Assembly: GCF_018588885.1 (NCBI RefSeq) | Contig: NZ_JAFFIW010000006.1 | Span: 186,001-250,000 of the forward strand | Length of the DNA stretch: 64,000 nucleotides | Direction: 5' to 3' | Origin: Mesorhizobium sp. dw_380 | GTDB lineage: Bacteria; Pseudomonadota; Alphaproteobacteria; Rhizobiales; Rhizobiaceae | Part shown: one piece after another, positions 17,587-25,421 of the stretch | Layout of the letters: each line of letters starts with the position of its first letter | Numbering within the stretch: the stretch's first letter is position 1 | Translations under genes and position numbers: made by a program | Notes under the pieces: model-generated | Databases searched by the model: none | Told to the model about the DNA's origin: nothing | What the model saw: only the letters and a program-made list of their open reading frames with translations

Positions 17587-17775
17587 ATGGCCCGCGAAGT
17601 CGAGTTTCAGGACGATGATGTGGTGGTCACGTCGCGCAATCCGCTGAAAGGCACCTTGCTGCTGATCACGGATGACGATGATGAGGTCGAGCTGCAACTC
17701 GACAAGGAAACGGCCGAGGCACTGATGAGTGCGCTGGGAGCCTTTCTGATGGAAGGCGTGATCGGTCCACTATAG
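17587..17775 (+). CDS. Small acidic hypothetical protein
   Basis: 62 residues from ATG 17587 with a good GGAGG five bases upstream. Contains ITDDDDEVELQLDKETAEAL. The strong ribosome site supports it as real. Function unknown. Confidence 0.6.
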   Translation: MAREVEFQDDDVVVTSRNPLKGTLLLITDDDDEVELQLDKETAEALMSALGAFLMEGVIGPL

Positions 17776-17937
17776 CCGCCAGCGGGCGTTCTTCGCCGCC
17801 GCGGCCAGGGCGTTCCGTGAGTTCGCTGTTCTCGCATTTTTCCCTCCACCCTTAAATTAGCAGTTGCTAAGCACTGGTGCGATAACGCCATGACGCTGGG
17901 GATTCACATTCAGCCAGATCCGATCTAGAATCTCGGC

Positions 17938-18096
17938 ATGGATACGGTGTTTGATGACCTCTCCAAAGCGCTAGTGCAGCCCCACAGGGGCGTTCGCGCC
18001 ATCGTCGGTGACATTGCCCTGAAATTGGCCGCTAATCTCGCCACAGGCCTTGCTATCGGGCTCGGCATTGCCGTTGGAATGGCACTGGCCGGATAA
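17938..18096 (+). CDS. Small membrane protein, 52 aa (MDTxFDDL family)
   Basis: Begins MDTVFDDLSKAL and ends in a long hydrophobic helix (LATGLAIGLGIAVGMALAG). A second gene at 19450 starts MDTTFDDLVEAV and also has one membrane helix, so the two look like diverged paralogues. No Shine-Dalgarno before either. The similarity supports both being genes. Confidence 0.5.
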   Translation: MDTVFDDLSKALVQPHRGVRAIVGDIALKLAANLATGLAIGLGIAVGMALAG

Positions 18097-18306
18097 AACG
18101 CCCCGCTGTTCGAATGATGCCATTCTGATAGCCTGGGTGTATGTTCGCGGCGGCCGGCGTCTACATATTGGTTGGCCCGTTGCTATGTCGTCGCTGACCT
18201 CGGATGTACAGGCAGCGGCGGCAGGGCCGAACGGACAATTCCTAGAAAACGTGTTTACCAGAAGATCGTCGGAGCCGTCGAAATTCGCGCCGGCGCGCAA
18301 GGCCAC

Positions 18307-18516
18307 TTAGCCGGCCCCGGTCAGGTAGAGCAAAGCGCTCACAACCGCTGCGACTGACGCTCCGGCTATGAACATGAGACGGCGCTGCCGTTTGCGCCGA
18401 TTGACGCGTTTCATTCCATCCGCTTGAGCGTAGGCGCTGTAGAGGCGCCGGCCGTCCTCTCCGAAACGATCGCTGTTCGGATAAGCCCTCTTAGACTTTT
18501 TCTTCGGAGCGAGCAT
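18307..18516 (-). CDS. Small basic membrane protein
   Basis: 69 residues: a lysine/arginine-rich N-terminus (MLAPKKKSKRAYP, RVNRRKRQRRL) then one C-terminal membrane helix (FIAGASVAAVVSALLYLTG). Overlaps the end of the HNH gene by 26 bases, suggesting co-transcription. Function unknown. Confidence 0.5.
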   Translation of the reverse strand: MLAPKKKSKRAYPNSDRFGEDGRRLYSAYAQADGMKRVNRRKRQRRLMFIAGASVAAVVSALLYLTGAG

Positions 18517-18787
18517 CCGCTGCCCTCTTGGCCATCTTCGCCTCTTTCAGCAGCTTGGTGGTGTTCATCTGCTTGCCGCGATGCTGGTTGCAGTGCCAGC
18601 AAGCGGCCGCCAAGTTTTTGAGATGGTCGGTTCCGCCTTTCATCTTGGCCTTCAAGTGCTCAAGGGTCATTGCCAGTTCGCCAGCCTCGGTGAACTCGCG
18701 GTGACAGTACAAGCATCTCCCACCCTGACGCCTATGAACCTCGCGTCGTGCAAATGCCCGGTATTGCGGATCTTTTAGTGTCGGCAT
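18491..18787 (-). CDS. HNH endonuclease
   Basis: 98 residues from ATG 18787, after GGGGGA. The beta-beta-alpha-metal core is clear: CLYCHREF, MTLEHLKAKMKGGTDHLKNL, then CWHCNQHRGKQM, giving the CxxC...H...N...CxxCN pattern. Small HNH nucleases of this kind often assist terminase in HK97-like phages, here placed about 2 kb from the small terminase gene. Confidence 0.85.
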   Translation of the reverse strand: MPTLKDPQYRAFARREVHRRQGGRCLYCHREFTEAGELAMTLEHLKAKMKGGTDHLKNLAAACWHCNQHRGKQMNTTKLLKEAKMAKRAADARSEEKV

Positions 18788-18906
18788 GCATATCCCCCAA
18801 ACAAAAGGGATCATGTCCGCGAGAGAACGTCAATCCTTGCATTTAGAGGATGCTTGACTACGCCGTCGGGCCCGCCAAAGTGGTGCGGTGCACAAGGACA
18901 AGTCAT

Positions 18907-19194
18907 TTGGACATTAAGCACATCGTTGCTTTCGCCATGGGCAACATGCCCGCCATCGGGGTAGCCGTCGTCGCGATGGCAGTGGTCGCTGCCGTGTTTC
19001 TATTGATCACGGGTCGAAAACGCCCAAAGGCAATGTCACCCAATGAACGGCGTTTTCGAAACGTGTTCGCGATGATGACAGAAGACCGCCGACAGTCGCT
19101 CATCTCCTATTATTCGCGGAAGCACGGATGCGGGCGTGACGAAGCCATGCAGCGAGCCGTCGACGATAGGGCGCGAGACGAAGGGCGCTGGTAG
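18907..19194 (+). CDS. Small single-span membrane protein
   Basis: 95 residues from TTG 18907, chosen because AAGGA lies 8 bases upstream; ATG 18937 is an alternative. One helix (IGVAVVAMAVVAAVFLLITG) then a soluble tail with SLISYYSRKHGCGRDEAMQR and DDRARDEGRW, a tail seen in small Rhizobiales prophage proteins as I recall. Function unknown. Confidence 0.6.
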   Translation: MDIKHIVAFAMGNMPAIGVAVVAMAVVAAVFLLITGRKRPKAMSPNERRFRNVFAMMTEDRRQSLISYYSRKHGCGRDEAMQRAVDDRARDEGRW

Positions 19195-19449
19195 CGTCCA
19201 CGCCTTCGCCGGCTAGGGTCCGACGGCGTATCTGGACTCTAAACGGCAAGAGTCGCATTCTGCCCTCGGGAGAACGAGTTTTCGTCACGAGATGACCACG
19301 GGACGCTGGTGCATCATTCGGCCAAGTGTCGCTATTGGCATCACAGGCTAAGCACGCTGAGCATCGACGACGATGCCGAGGGGCAGATCATCATCGACTG
19401 ATCCGATGTGTTAACCGGTTGTTCGCCGATTCTCGACTAGCTTCCGCGG

Positions 19450-19647
19450 ATGGATACCACGTTCGATGACCTAGTCGAAGCTGTGAAGGCAACTCCAAAG
19501 AGCGCTCGGCTCGGGGTTGTGCTGGTGACTTTTGCCATTCTCGCCGCTTTTGCCGGCGTCGACGTTGCGTTGAAAGCGACCGTTCACGACGAGCCGCAAC
19601 TGCCAACCGTCGATATCGGCCAGATACTGCATCCCGGTGTGGTATGA
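19450..19647 (+). CDS. Small membrane protein, 65 aa (MDTxFDDL family)
   Basis: Begins MDTTFDDLVEAVKATPKSAR, has one membrane helix (VVLVTFAILAAFAGVDVAL) and a short exported or cytoplasmic tail. Shares its N-terminus with the 52-residue protein at 17938. No Shine-Dalgarno. The 255 bases before it show only short decayed frames. Confidence 0.5.
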   Translation: MDTTFDDLVEAVKATPKSARLGVVLVTFAILAAFAGVDVALKATVHDEPQLPTVDIGQILHPGVV

Positions 19648-19653
19648 GAGAGT

Positions 19654-20289
19654 TTAGCCCCAGGCACTGAAGCCAGAGGGCGGCGCCTGGCTAAAGGCAC
19701 TGCCGCCGAAATTGGCGGTGCTGAAGTCGTCATGGTTCACCACGCTGATGCCGGCAAAAACAGCACCAGAGTTGAGGCCGCTCGGCAACGAGATGCCCCC
19801 GACGCCAGTGGCCGGATTTGCCACTCCCGACCCATTCCAATTGCCGGCGCCGATCCTGACCCAGAGCAGGTGCGCGGTCAGGTCAATGGCCATGGGGCAA
19901 ATATCCCCATTGACGATGGTTGCCAGATAGCTGGTGAAGGCGAAATTCTGGACGACTTGGCCGTTCGTGACCAGGCCGACGCCATTGACATCGCAGCCGA
20001 TGAACGAATTGAGGCCGACATTGAGAGGTGCCGTGGAGTTGAGGAAGCCGGCGACTCCGTTGTTTGAGCCTTTTTGCCCCACTGTCCATTCCCAATACCA
20101 CTGTCCGCTGCTGTGCGATGTCTGCGAGCGGCAAGTCGCCCAGGCGCCAGCAAAGCTGTTGTTGGTGGCCGTCAGATTTCCATTTGACAGAACGATGTCA
20201 GCGGCTTTGTCAGATGGGTTCAGCGTACCGATTGCCGGCGCGGCGTCAGAGGTTGCGCCAAATCCGATCAGTTGGTTGATCAGAAGCAT
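19654..20289 (-). CDS. SPRY-domain protein
   Basis: 211 residues with a SPRY/B30.2-like fold: WYWEWTVG, NSFIGCDVNGVGLVTNGQVV, MAIDLTAHLLWVRIGAG and the end AFSQAPPSGFSAWG. SPRY proteins occur among phage tail or decoration proteins and as binding modules. Last gene of the leftward run starting at 23583; its start overlaps the previous gene by 10 bases. Confidence 0.75.
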   Translation of the reverse strand: MLLINQLIGFGATSDAAPAIGTLNPSDKAADIVLSNGNLTATNNSFAGAWATCRSQTSHSSGQWYWEWTVGQKGSNNGVAGFLNSTAPLNVGLNSFIGCDVNGVGLVTNGQVVQNFAFTSYLATIVNGDICPMAIDLTAHLLWVRIGAGNWNGSGVANPATGVGGISLPSGLNSGAVFAGISVVNHDDFSTANFGGSAFSQAPPSGFSAWG

Positions 20290-20558
20290 TGGTTTCGTCC
20301 CTTTTGCTTAGCGTTCGAACATCGACATGCCGCCTCCAATTCCTGCCGGATGGTCCACATGTCTGGCCATGCCTGAGACCAGGCTGTGCCATCGCTTGCC
20401 CATGCCGGCGAGGTCGGACCATCGATCTCCAAGGGATTAGGTTCCCACGGACGAAGTCCGAGAGCGTGATGCAGGGTCTGGCGGTCGCCTGCTTCAAAAG
20501 CCGCGACAGCTTCTGGCGTGATCTTCACCGTCTTGGTTTTGGAAAGGCGGCGCTTCAT
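20280..20558 (-). CDS. Hypothetical protein
   Basis: 92 residues from the ATG at 20558, which overlaps the previous stop (ATGA). Begins MKRRLSKTKTVKITPEAVAA and has a tryptophan-rich middle (SQAWPDMWTIRQELE). Shares the words WA..P..W with the preceding protein, but no family is recognised. Confidence 0.6.
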   Translation of the reverse strand: MKRRLSKTKTVKITPEAVAAFEAGDRQTLHHALGLRPWEPNPLEIDGPTSPAWASDGTAWSQAWPDMWTIRQELEAACRCSNAKQKGRNQCF

Positions 20559-20815
20559 TGTGGATCTCCGAACTTGTCCAACGCCCATGCAGGCGTCGTT
20601 GTCCACCAGTCGGGCCGCGTGTTGAGAAAAGCGGCACCGAGACGTGCCCAGGCCTCCGGCGCGGCCCAGCGTGCCGCTTCCTCGCCTTCGCGTGTCCAGG
20701 GGTAGCCAAGCTCCGAGAGATCGCCGAAACCATCGTGCCCGGTCTGAAACAACTCGGCCCATGCCTGGACCTCCGCTGAAATGTGTTTCTTCCCCGCCCT
20801 TCTTTTCACCGGCAT
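20555..20815 (-). CDS. Hypothetical protein
   Basis: 86 residues from ATG 20815, four bases after the small terminase stop; longer starts would overlap that gene. Contains EVQAWAELFQTGHDGFGDL and WAAPEAWARLGAAFL. Coupled to the next gene by ATGA. Function unknown. Confidence 0.6.
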   Translation of the reverse strand: MPVKRRAGKKHISAEVQAWAELFQTGHDGFGDLSELGYPWTREGEEAARWAAPEAWARLGAAFLNTRPDWWTTTPAWALDKFGDPQ

Positions 20816-20819
20816 CTGA

Positions 20820-21233
20820 TCAATCCCTGTTGCTTCGGATTGCAGGAGGGCGCCGCGACTCCGGAGCCGGCTCTCCGTCGAGATCCAATTCCCGAACGAG
20901 CCTGGCGAAGCCGATCTTGCTGTCTCGCTCAATCGCGATCTCAGGCCGCGCCTTCGGGTTGCCCTGTGAATCTGTGAAGGTGAGCCCGAATCTCGCAATC
21001 GCCGCGCGAGCCGCTTGAGTGCGCTCCCAAGACTCGCAAGCCATCTGCAGCAAGCGAAGGTGATGGGCTTCCAAACTGTATTCAGCGTTTACCTCAGCCC
21101 ACCATTTTTTGCTGGCTGCCGAGAGATGCGCGGGTGCCGGCACCTTGGGAACGCGGACACTCTTGCCGCCAGACTGGTTGGCGATCGGGACCACATTCAA
21201 TGATGCTGCTGAAACCGGACCCCTAGCGCCCAT
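20820..21233 (-). CDS. P27-family phage terminase small subunit
   Basis: 137 residues. LSAASKKWWAEVNAEYSLEA, CESWERTQAARAAIARFG and TFTDSQGNPKARPEIAIERD match the P27 small-terminase family, which recognises packaging sites and feeds DNA to the large subunit. No large subunit gene is found beside it or elsewhere in the element. An isolated small terminase is the known device by which phage satellites redirect a helper phage's packaging. Confidence 0.85.
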   Translation of the reverse strand: MGARGPVSAASLNVVPIANQSGGKSVRVPKVPAPAHLSAASKKWWAEVNAEYSLEAHHLRLLQMACESWERTQAARAAIARFGLTFTDSQGNPKARPEIAIERDSKIGFARLVRELDLDGEPAPESRRPPAIRSNRD

Positions 21234-21362
21234 TACGCAAACCTCGCGCGCGCGGGTTGAACCGGGGGAGCAGAATTGAAAGAAAACCTATCGCAAGCGG
21301 TCTAGGGAGAATGAGGCCTGAATCCTGTTCGGCCCCCCGGGTGGTGGTCGCGGTCATAGAGG

Positions 21363-21590
21363 TCACAGCTTTACCCAACCTTCCGGCTTGGCCTTGGCGC
21401 GCCACTTGTCGCGGTCGACATCCTCGACGGTCTCTGCGTCCAGCTCCGTCGATGAGGTGCCGACAGTCTGCATGTAGAGCCGCTCACCAACATAGGCGTG
21501 GAGCAAGACGCTCTTGCGGTCTTCCGTGAGCGTCACGTCAACCTGATCGAACTCGGTGTTGTCATTTGCGATTGTGTGTCGGTCTGTCAC
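21363..21590 (-). CDS. Small hypothetical protein
   Basis: 75 residues from GTG 21590. Beta-rich, acidic (DVTLTEDRKSVLLHAYVGER, DAETVEDVDRDKWRA). The 129 bases between it and the small terminase gene show no gene. Function unknown. Confidence 0.55.
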   Translation of the reverse strand: MTDRHTIANDNTEFDQVDVTLTEDRKSVLLHAYVGERLYMQTVGTSSTELDAETVEDVDRDKWRAKAKPEGWVKL

Positions 21591-21606
21591 GTTGATTGAT
21601 CCATGT

Positions 21607-21825
21607 TCACTGCAGGGAGTGCGTTGGTGCCTTGGGTTCGTTGATGATGCGGGTGATCGTGGTCAGGGTGTCCCATCGCCATGTCTTCATCACCTCGAAG
21701 TAGGCATCGAGCTTGGTGCTGATCTCCTCGTGTCCGATCCCACGCGAATGCATGTCTAAGGCGTATTCCGTGAGTGCCTGCTTCATTGCATCGCGCAATG
21801 TCTGGTCTGCTTGGTCGAGGGTCAT
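21607..21825 (-). CDS. Small hypothetical helical protein
   Basis: 72 residues from the ATG at 21825, which overlaps the previous stop (ATGA). Helical: LDQADQTLRDAMKQALTEYA, EISTKLDAYFEVMKTWRW. Function unknown. Confidence 0.6.
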   Translation of the reverse strand: MTLDQADQTLRDAMKQALTEYALDMHSRGIGHEEISTKLDAYFEVMKTWRWDTLTTITRIINEPKAPTHSLQ

Positions 21826-22745
21826 CTCGCGTCCCTTCCTGCTTTCACTGCCAGTTGCCAGCACAGGCCGCCTTCGCCTGGCTTGACTCCGGTCGACTGC
21901 ACCTTGGCTGCCCACATTGCGCCGCCATGCGTCACAAACTCGCCGGGCGTATATTTCTTGTCCTGCGACCACACGCCTGCGTAGCGGATGCCACCGCCCT
22001 GAACCTGAGAGAGTTGCTTCTCGACCTGCTCAAGCCGTTGCCAGACGTCGATCTGTTCCGCCTCGCCGTCGACCTTTTCGAATTCTGCGATCCGGCCGGT
22101 GGCGTCGTGCTTCAGAACCTTGGTTACGGACCGCTGCAAAGGTTTGGTGTTGGCGCGATGCTCGGCCGCGGGACGGTTCTCGATCTCGGCGAGGCGGGTC
22201 TCCATCGCCTGACACCGATGCGCTAGCCAGATGAAGCTGGCCTGACTTTGCGCGGCAATCGCTGCTGCCAAGTCTAGGGGCACCCGATCGTCTGGATGGC
22301 ACCCAGCCGCTTTTAGCGCGAGGGCCCGCCGGTACACACAAAAGGCACTAAGCCTGTCGAACGCGTCGGAAAACGTTTTGTGGTTTGCGGCGGTTCGGGC
22401 GACGGCTGGATATTCCGGTTCCTGGGCCGGCTGGAGATCCCATGCGCGACGCTGGGTTGGCTCCGTAGGTGGCGTAGACGGCTTGGGTGCGGGAATCTCC
22501 GCTGCCTCGCCAATCTCTGCCTTGAACCGCTTGTCGCGGAGATTCTCGATCAGTTCGCCTATCTTGTTAGCCTCGGCACCGAGACGCTTCTGTAAATCCG
22601 CGTTCTGATCGAGAGCATGAAGCCGCTTGTCGGCATCGATCGCCGATTTTTTTCCGGCAAGTTGCTTGCTGAGGCGTTCGATCTCGACATCGATCTTGGC
22701 GAGATCGGCGGCGCGCCGATCGACAAGGGCGGGTTTCCTGGTCAT
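21822..22745 (-). CDS. Coiled-coil protein with C-terminal carbohydrate-binding-like repeat
   Basis: 307 residues from ATG 22745 (overlaps previous stop). Residues about 1-75 are coiled coil (AKIDVEIERLSKQLAGKKSA). A proline-rich linker and a helical middle follow. The last 50 residues, GIRYAGVWSQDKKYTPGEFV and WQLAVKAGRDAR, resemble the short aromatic CBM5/12-like module found at the ends of phage structural proteins. Possibly a scaffold, capsid-associated or adsorption factor. Confidence 0.65.
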   Translation of the reverse strand: MTRKPALVDRRAADLAKIDVEIERLSKQLAGKKSAIDADKRLHALDQNADLQKRLGAEANKIGELIENLRDKRFKAEIGEAAEIPAPKPSTPPTEPTQRRAWDLQPAQEPEYPAVARTAANHKTFSDAFDRLSAFCVYRRALALKAAGCHPDDRVPLDLAAAIAAQSQASFIWLAHRCQAMETRLAEIENRPAAEHRANTKPLQRSVTKVLKHDATGRIAEFEKVDGEAEQIDVWQRLEQVEKQLSQVQGGGIRYAGVWSQDKKYTPGEFVTHGGAMWAAKVQSTGVKPGEGGLCWQLAVKAGRDAR

Positions 22746-22906
22746 TTCTTCGCGCGCTTCCATGCAGCCAATTCGCGCTGATACCGGTATTCCGCCATGC
22801 CTAGGCGGCGCTTGCGCTCAGCTCCGGTCTCGTTGAGAGGCACCACGAATTCCTTGCGCGGTGCCGGCGGGCCGCCACTGAGTGTCACAACGCGGTTTCG
22901 TTTCAT
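22742..22906 (-). CDS. Small basic hypothetical protein, 54 aa
   Basis: ATG 22906 and TGA 22742 both overlap neighbours by 4 bases, a strong sign of a real coupled gene. Sequence is basic with RKEFVVPLNETGAERKRRLG and AEYRYQRELAAWKRAKK. Function unknown. Confidence 0.6.
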   Translation of the reverse strand: MKRNRVVTLSGGPPAPRKEFVVPLNETGAERKRRLGMAEYRYQRELAAWKRAKK

Positions 22907-23583
22907 TCGCCGACCTCCTCGATCGCAGTGATGAGATTGTTCTGAAGGCACCACTGAAGCGACTGCTGCTCGTCCTTTGCGGCCTCCATCGCCAACGCGG
23001 CGAGATCGGCGCCGGAGCGGTCGGCGATGACGTTCAGGTACAAGCTGTCCAGCTTCCGAAGCTGGCGCATTGCAGCTATGTGCCGGAGCAGCGTCCAGCG
23101 GTCTCGGCCGTCCGGACTGTCCGCGGTGAGGTGCATCAAATATTGGGAGTTGGCTGATGCCACACGATGGTCACATGCCATCGAAATCAACACGCCGGCC
23201 GACATGCACCGCTTGCCGAGCTTCGCCCGCTTTGTGCCAGGGTGCCAGCGGATGGCGCGATAGATCCGAACGGCGGCATCGAAGTTACCGCCCTCGGTAT
23301 CGATCAGAACATTGATCCCAGGAGACAGCCGAGCCGCCTCAAGCTGATCGTGAGCGCTCAAGGCCATGGCGTCGTCTATGTCGCCGATGATGCGTATTTC
23401 CGCCGTCTCGATGACCGACATGTTTGCCTGGTCGCGGCCAATTTCAGCCTTGGCTCGAACTTGCGCCATCAACCAGTCACCCGGCTCCAGCCCGCTGCGC
23501 TTGCGCTCCAGCGCCGCCGGCAAAAATTCGCCGACTTGCTGCTCAAGCAGGGCGATGCGGTTGAGGAGATCAGGCTCGGTCAA
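22903..23583 (-). CDS. ClpP-like serine protease (possible head-maturation protease)
   Basis: 226 residues from TTG 23583 with GGAG about 8 bases upstream. The ClpP/crotonase core is readable: EIRIIGDIDD, INVLIDTEGGNFDAAVRIYR, the serine in GKRCMSAGVLISMACD and histidine in NSQYLMHLT. In phages this family matures the capsid; here no capsid gene is present. First gene of the long leftward coupled operon. It might act on helper-phage proteins or have another target. Confidence 0.75.
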   Translation of the reverse strand: MTEPDLLNRIALLEQQVGEFLPAALERKRSGLEPGDWLMAQVRAKAEIGRDQANMSVIETAEIRIIGDIDDAMALSAHDQLEAARLSPGINVLIDTEGGNFDAAVRIYRAIRWHPGTKRAKLGKRCMSAGVLISMACDHRVASANSQYLMHLTADSPDGRDRWTLLRHIAAMRQLRKLDSLYLNVIADRSGADLAALAMEAAKDEQQSLQWCLQNNLITAIEEVGE

Positions 23584-23739
23584 CGTCGAGCTCCAATCAG
23601 CACTGCCCGGAAATGGCGGGCATCAGTCGGCGGCGAAGATTTCAGACGGGCAAGCATGCAGCGCTCCGCGTTTGTAGGTGGAATTCAAATCACGGCGCCA
23701 ATTTACCACGAGCGCAATAAGCGTAACCGGGCGTTTGAG

Positions 23740-24024
23740 TTACGCATACTGGCTGAGAAAATCGTCCCACATGGCATAGAACGCTTCGCGGACCTTCGCC
23801 GGGTCGTGCTCGTCTTGGATTTCCAGGTGCCCGGCCTCGATGAGAGCTTCACGCTCCTGCTTAGTGATGATGACCTGGGCAGGCGTTGCTTCAACTCGGC
23901 CCATCCGACGCTTGAAGTGAGCATTCCTGCAATTCACGTTGCAGAACCGCGCATCGCTGCGCTTGCCATTGAGACTGCCGCCACAATGCCGGCACGGTCG
24001 ATCGAGTTTGCGCCCGGTGCTCAT
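23740..24024 (-). CDS. Zinc-ribbon hypothetical protein
   Basis: 94 residues from ATG 24024. CRHCGGSLNGKRSDARFCNV then NCRNAHFKRR gives a four-cysteine zinc ribbon; the C-terminal half is helical and acidic (REAFYAMWDDFLSQYA). It could bind nucleic acid. Function unknown. The 156 bases between this gene and the ClpP-like gene likely hold the promoter of the latter. Confidence 0.6.
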   Translation of the reverse strand: MSTGRKLDRPCRHCGGSLNGKRSDARFCNVNCRNAHFKRRMGRVEATPAQVIITKQEREALIEAGHLEIQDEHDPAKVREAFYAMWDDFLSQYA

Positions 24025-24065
24025 GTGGCACCCGTTTCGCCCGACAGGGAACGATATCGCCATCC

Positions 24066-24269
24066 ATGGGTTACAAACTCATGATGAACGACAAAGAACA
24101 CCACGGACTCGGGATGGCGGCCGAGATCGCCAATGCCCAGCAGCGCATCAAACGGACCGAGATCGCTCTCAAACGCACCGAAGAATTGGTGGCCGAAAAC
24201 ATCGAGCGGAGCAGCAGGATGCGGCGTCTGGTCGAGGCGGCAGACCGCCTGGTAGTTCGCGGGGGTTGA
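24066..24269 (+). CDS. Possible small coiled-coil protein
   Basis: Up to 67 residues, the only + strand frame in this leftward block. Helical and charged (GMAAEIANAQQRIKRTEIAL, SSRMRRLVEAADRLV). No ribosome site is clear at either candidate start (24066 or 24081). Kept at low confidence because its composition looks protein-like. Confidence 0.35.
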   Translation: MGYKLMMNDKEHHGLGMAAEIANAQQRIKRTEIALKRTEELVAENIERSSRMRRLVEAADRLVVRGG

Positions 24270-24297
24270 CCCCGGCCGGCGTCCTTGGTGAATGAGG

Positions 24298-25077
24298 TCA
24301 CGCAGCATCGAGCGTCCCCCCGATCTCTTCGAAGAGGCGGCAGGCTCGACCGTAATTCTGATCCTTGTTGTCCAGGGTGGCACGTTCACCGACAAGGCCG
24401 TCAAGCCAGGTGAGCCAGTAGCGCAGCCGGGAAGTGTCGCCACCGTTCTTCAACGAGCGCTCGACCATCGCCAACATGGCGCCGACACTGGTGGTGTTCG
24501 CTGCCTTCCTTGCCCCTTTTTCGAAAGGCGCTTTCGTCGATGACGCCGTTTCAACGGGATCTATTAAAATCGTTTCGCGGGATCTATTATAGGTTTCACC
24601 TAATATATTTACCTCAGGAAGTGATTGATCCTGCTCGGTTTTCTCAAAATCGCCGCTACCTATTGGGCCGATTTCGGTAACTGTGCTGCTACCTGTCGGC
24701 TGATGATAGGTAACGGGTTCGCTACCTTTGGTGTCGTCATAGGTAGCGGGTTCGCTACCTATCCCGGCCTTGAGATAGAGTGCATCGAACTCGGTATAGA
24801 CGACTGAATAAACCCTAAGTCGTCGGTTCAATGGGTGCTGCTTGGCCGTCAGATACTTCTTTTCCGCCAAGATGCTCAGCGACCGCGAGAGAGCTTTCAG
24901 GTGACATCCAACGAGCCCCGCAAGACGTGGATGGCTTGCGTAACAGCCGATGCCGTTGGCGCCGAAACGGTCGTGCGCGGCCAGCGCTATGAGCACCCGC
25001 AGATCTTCGCGAGTCAGTGTCTTGTCGCCCATCACCCTGCACGGCACAGGCGAAAACGTTTCCTTTGCCGGTGCCAT
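24298..25077 (-). CDS. Winged-helix Rep-like protein (putative replication initiator)
   Basis: 259 residues. Residues about 15-100 form a winged helix (KTLTREDLRVLIALAAHD, CYASHPRLAGLVGCHLKALS, RRLRVYSVVY) of the kind in phage and plasmid replication proteins. A repetitive stretch (GSEPATYDDTK, GSEPVTYHQPT, GSSTVTE) at about 106-140 is encoded by the 33-bp iterons. The C-terminal 70 residues are helical. Start overlaps the previous stop by one base. Initiator role is inferred from position and iterons. Confidence 0.6.
   Translation of the reverse strand: MAPAKETFSPVPCRVMGDKTLTREDLRVLIALAAHDRFGANGIGCYASHPRLAGLVGCHLKALSRSLSILAEKKYLTAKQHPLNRRLRVYSVVYTEFDALYLKAGIGSEPATYDDTKGSEPVTYHQPTGSSTVTEIGPIGSGDFEKTEQDQSLPEVNILGETYNRSRETILIDPVETASSTKAPFEKGARKAANTTSVGAMLAMVERSLKNGGDTSRLRYWLTWLDGLVGERATLDNKDQNYGRACRLFEEIGGTLDAA
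24655..24760. repeat. Four 33-bp iterons inside the rep-like gene, candidate replication origin
   Basis: GCTACC recurs at 24655, 24688, 24721 and 24754, exactly 33 bases apart. The last three are right halves of inverted repeats: GGTAAC-TGTGCT-GCTACC at 24676, AGGTAAC-GGGTTC-GCTACCT at 24708 and AGGTAGC-GGGTTC-GCTACCT at 24741. An A+T-rich stretch (about 24560-24615) lies alongside. Iterons plus A+T-rich DNA within an initiator gene is the lambda-O type of origin. Confidence 0.6.
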
Positions 25078-25421
25078 CAGCTCGCCTCGGATTGCTGCGA
25101 AAGCTTCAGTTCGCGCTCAAGTTGCTTGTGATGTAGCCGACAGGCCCAGCGAATGCGCAGAGGCTCCAAATGCGATTCGTGGTGGGCATCAGTCCGGTGA
25201 TCGCCGCAAAATTCGCAATCCTGCCGCTGGATGATTCCGCGCCTGAGAGCCGAACGTGTGGCGCTGTGGCACCAGTAGGCGATCGGGTTACGCTGGCGCC
25301 ACCGCGCTTGCGGGGTGGAGGCTGGTGGGCTACTGTCCGAACTGTCTGTAGCTGCCAAGCAAGACATTTCGGAGCCGGTTCGCGTCTCAAGCGCGGCCGG
25401 CTCTTTCGTTTTCATGTCCAT
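25077..25421 (-). CDS. Zinc-finger (CxxC...HH) phage-type hypothetical protein
   Basis: 114 residues. The C-terminal part reads QDCEFCGDHRTDAHHESHLE then PLRIRWACRLHHKQLE, a small zinc-binding module common in phage early regions. The N-terminal 50 residues are low-complexity. Stop and following start share one base. Function unknown. Confidence 0.65.
   Translation of the reverse strand: MDMKTKEPAALETRTGSEMSCLAATDSSDSSPPASTPQARWRQRNPIAYWCHSATRSALRRGIIQRQDCEFCGDHRTDAHHESHLEPLRIRWACRLHHKQLERELKLSQQSEAS

Noticed and set aside
18050-18310. A + strand frame of 86 codons overlapping the small membrane gene at 17938
   Set aside because: No ribosome site, no hydrophobic or conserved pattern and it overlaps a better candidate.
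19195-19449. Small frames such as 19310-19402 ending in a DDDAEGQ-type peptide
   Set aside because: About 30 codons, no ribosome site and no coupling to neighbours; possibly decayed coding DNA but not supportable.
24655-24760. Regular 33-base repeats as a possible CRISPR array
   Set aside because: The repeat unit is short, the intervening bases are themselves repetitive and lie inside a coding frame; no cas genes are present. Iterons explain it better.
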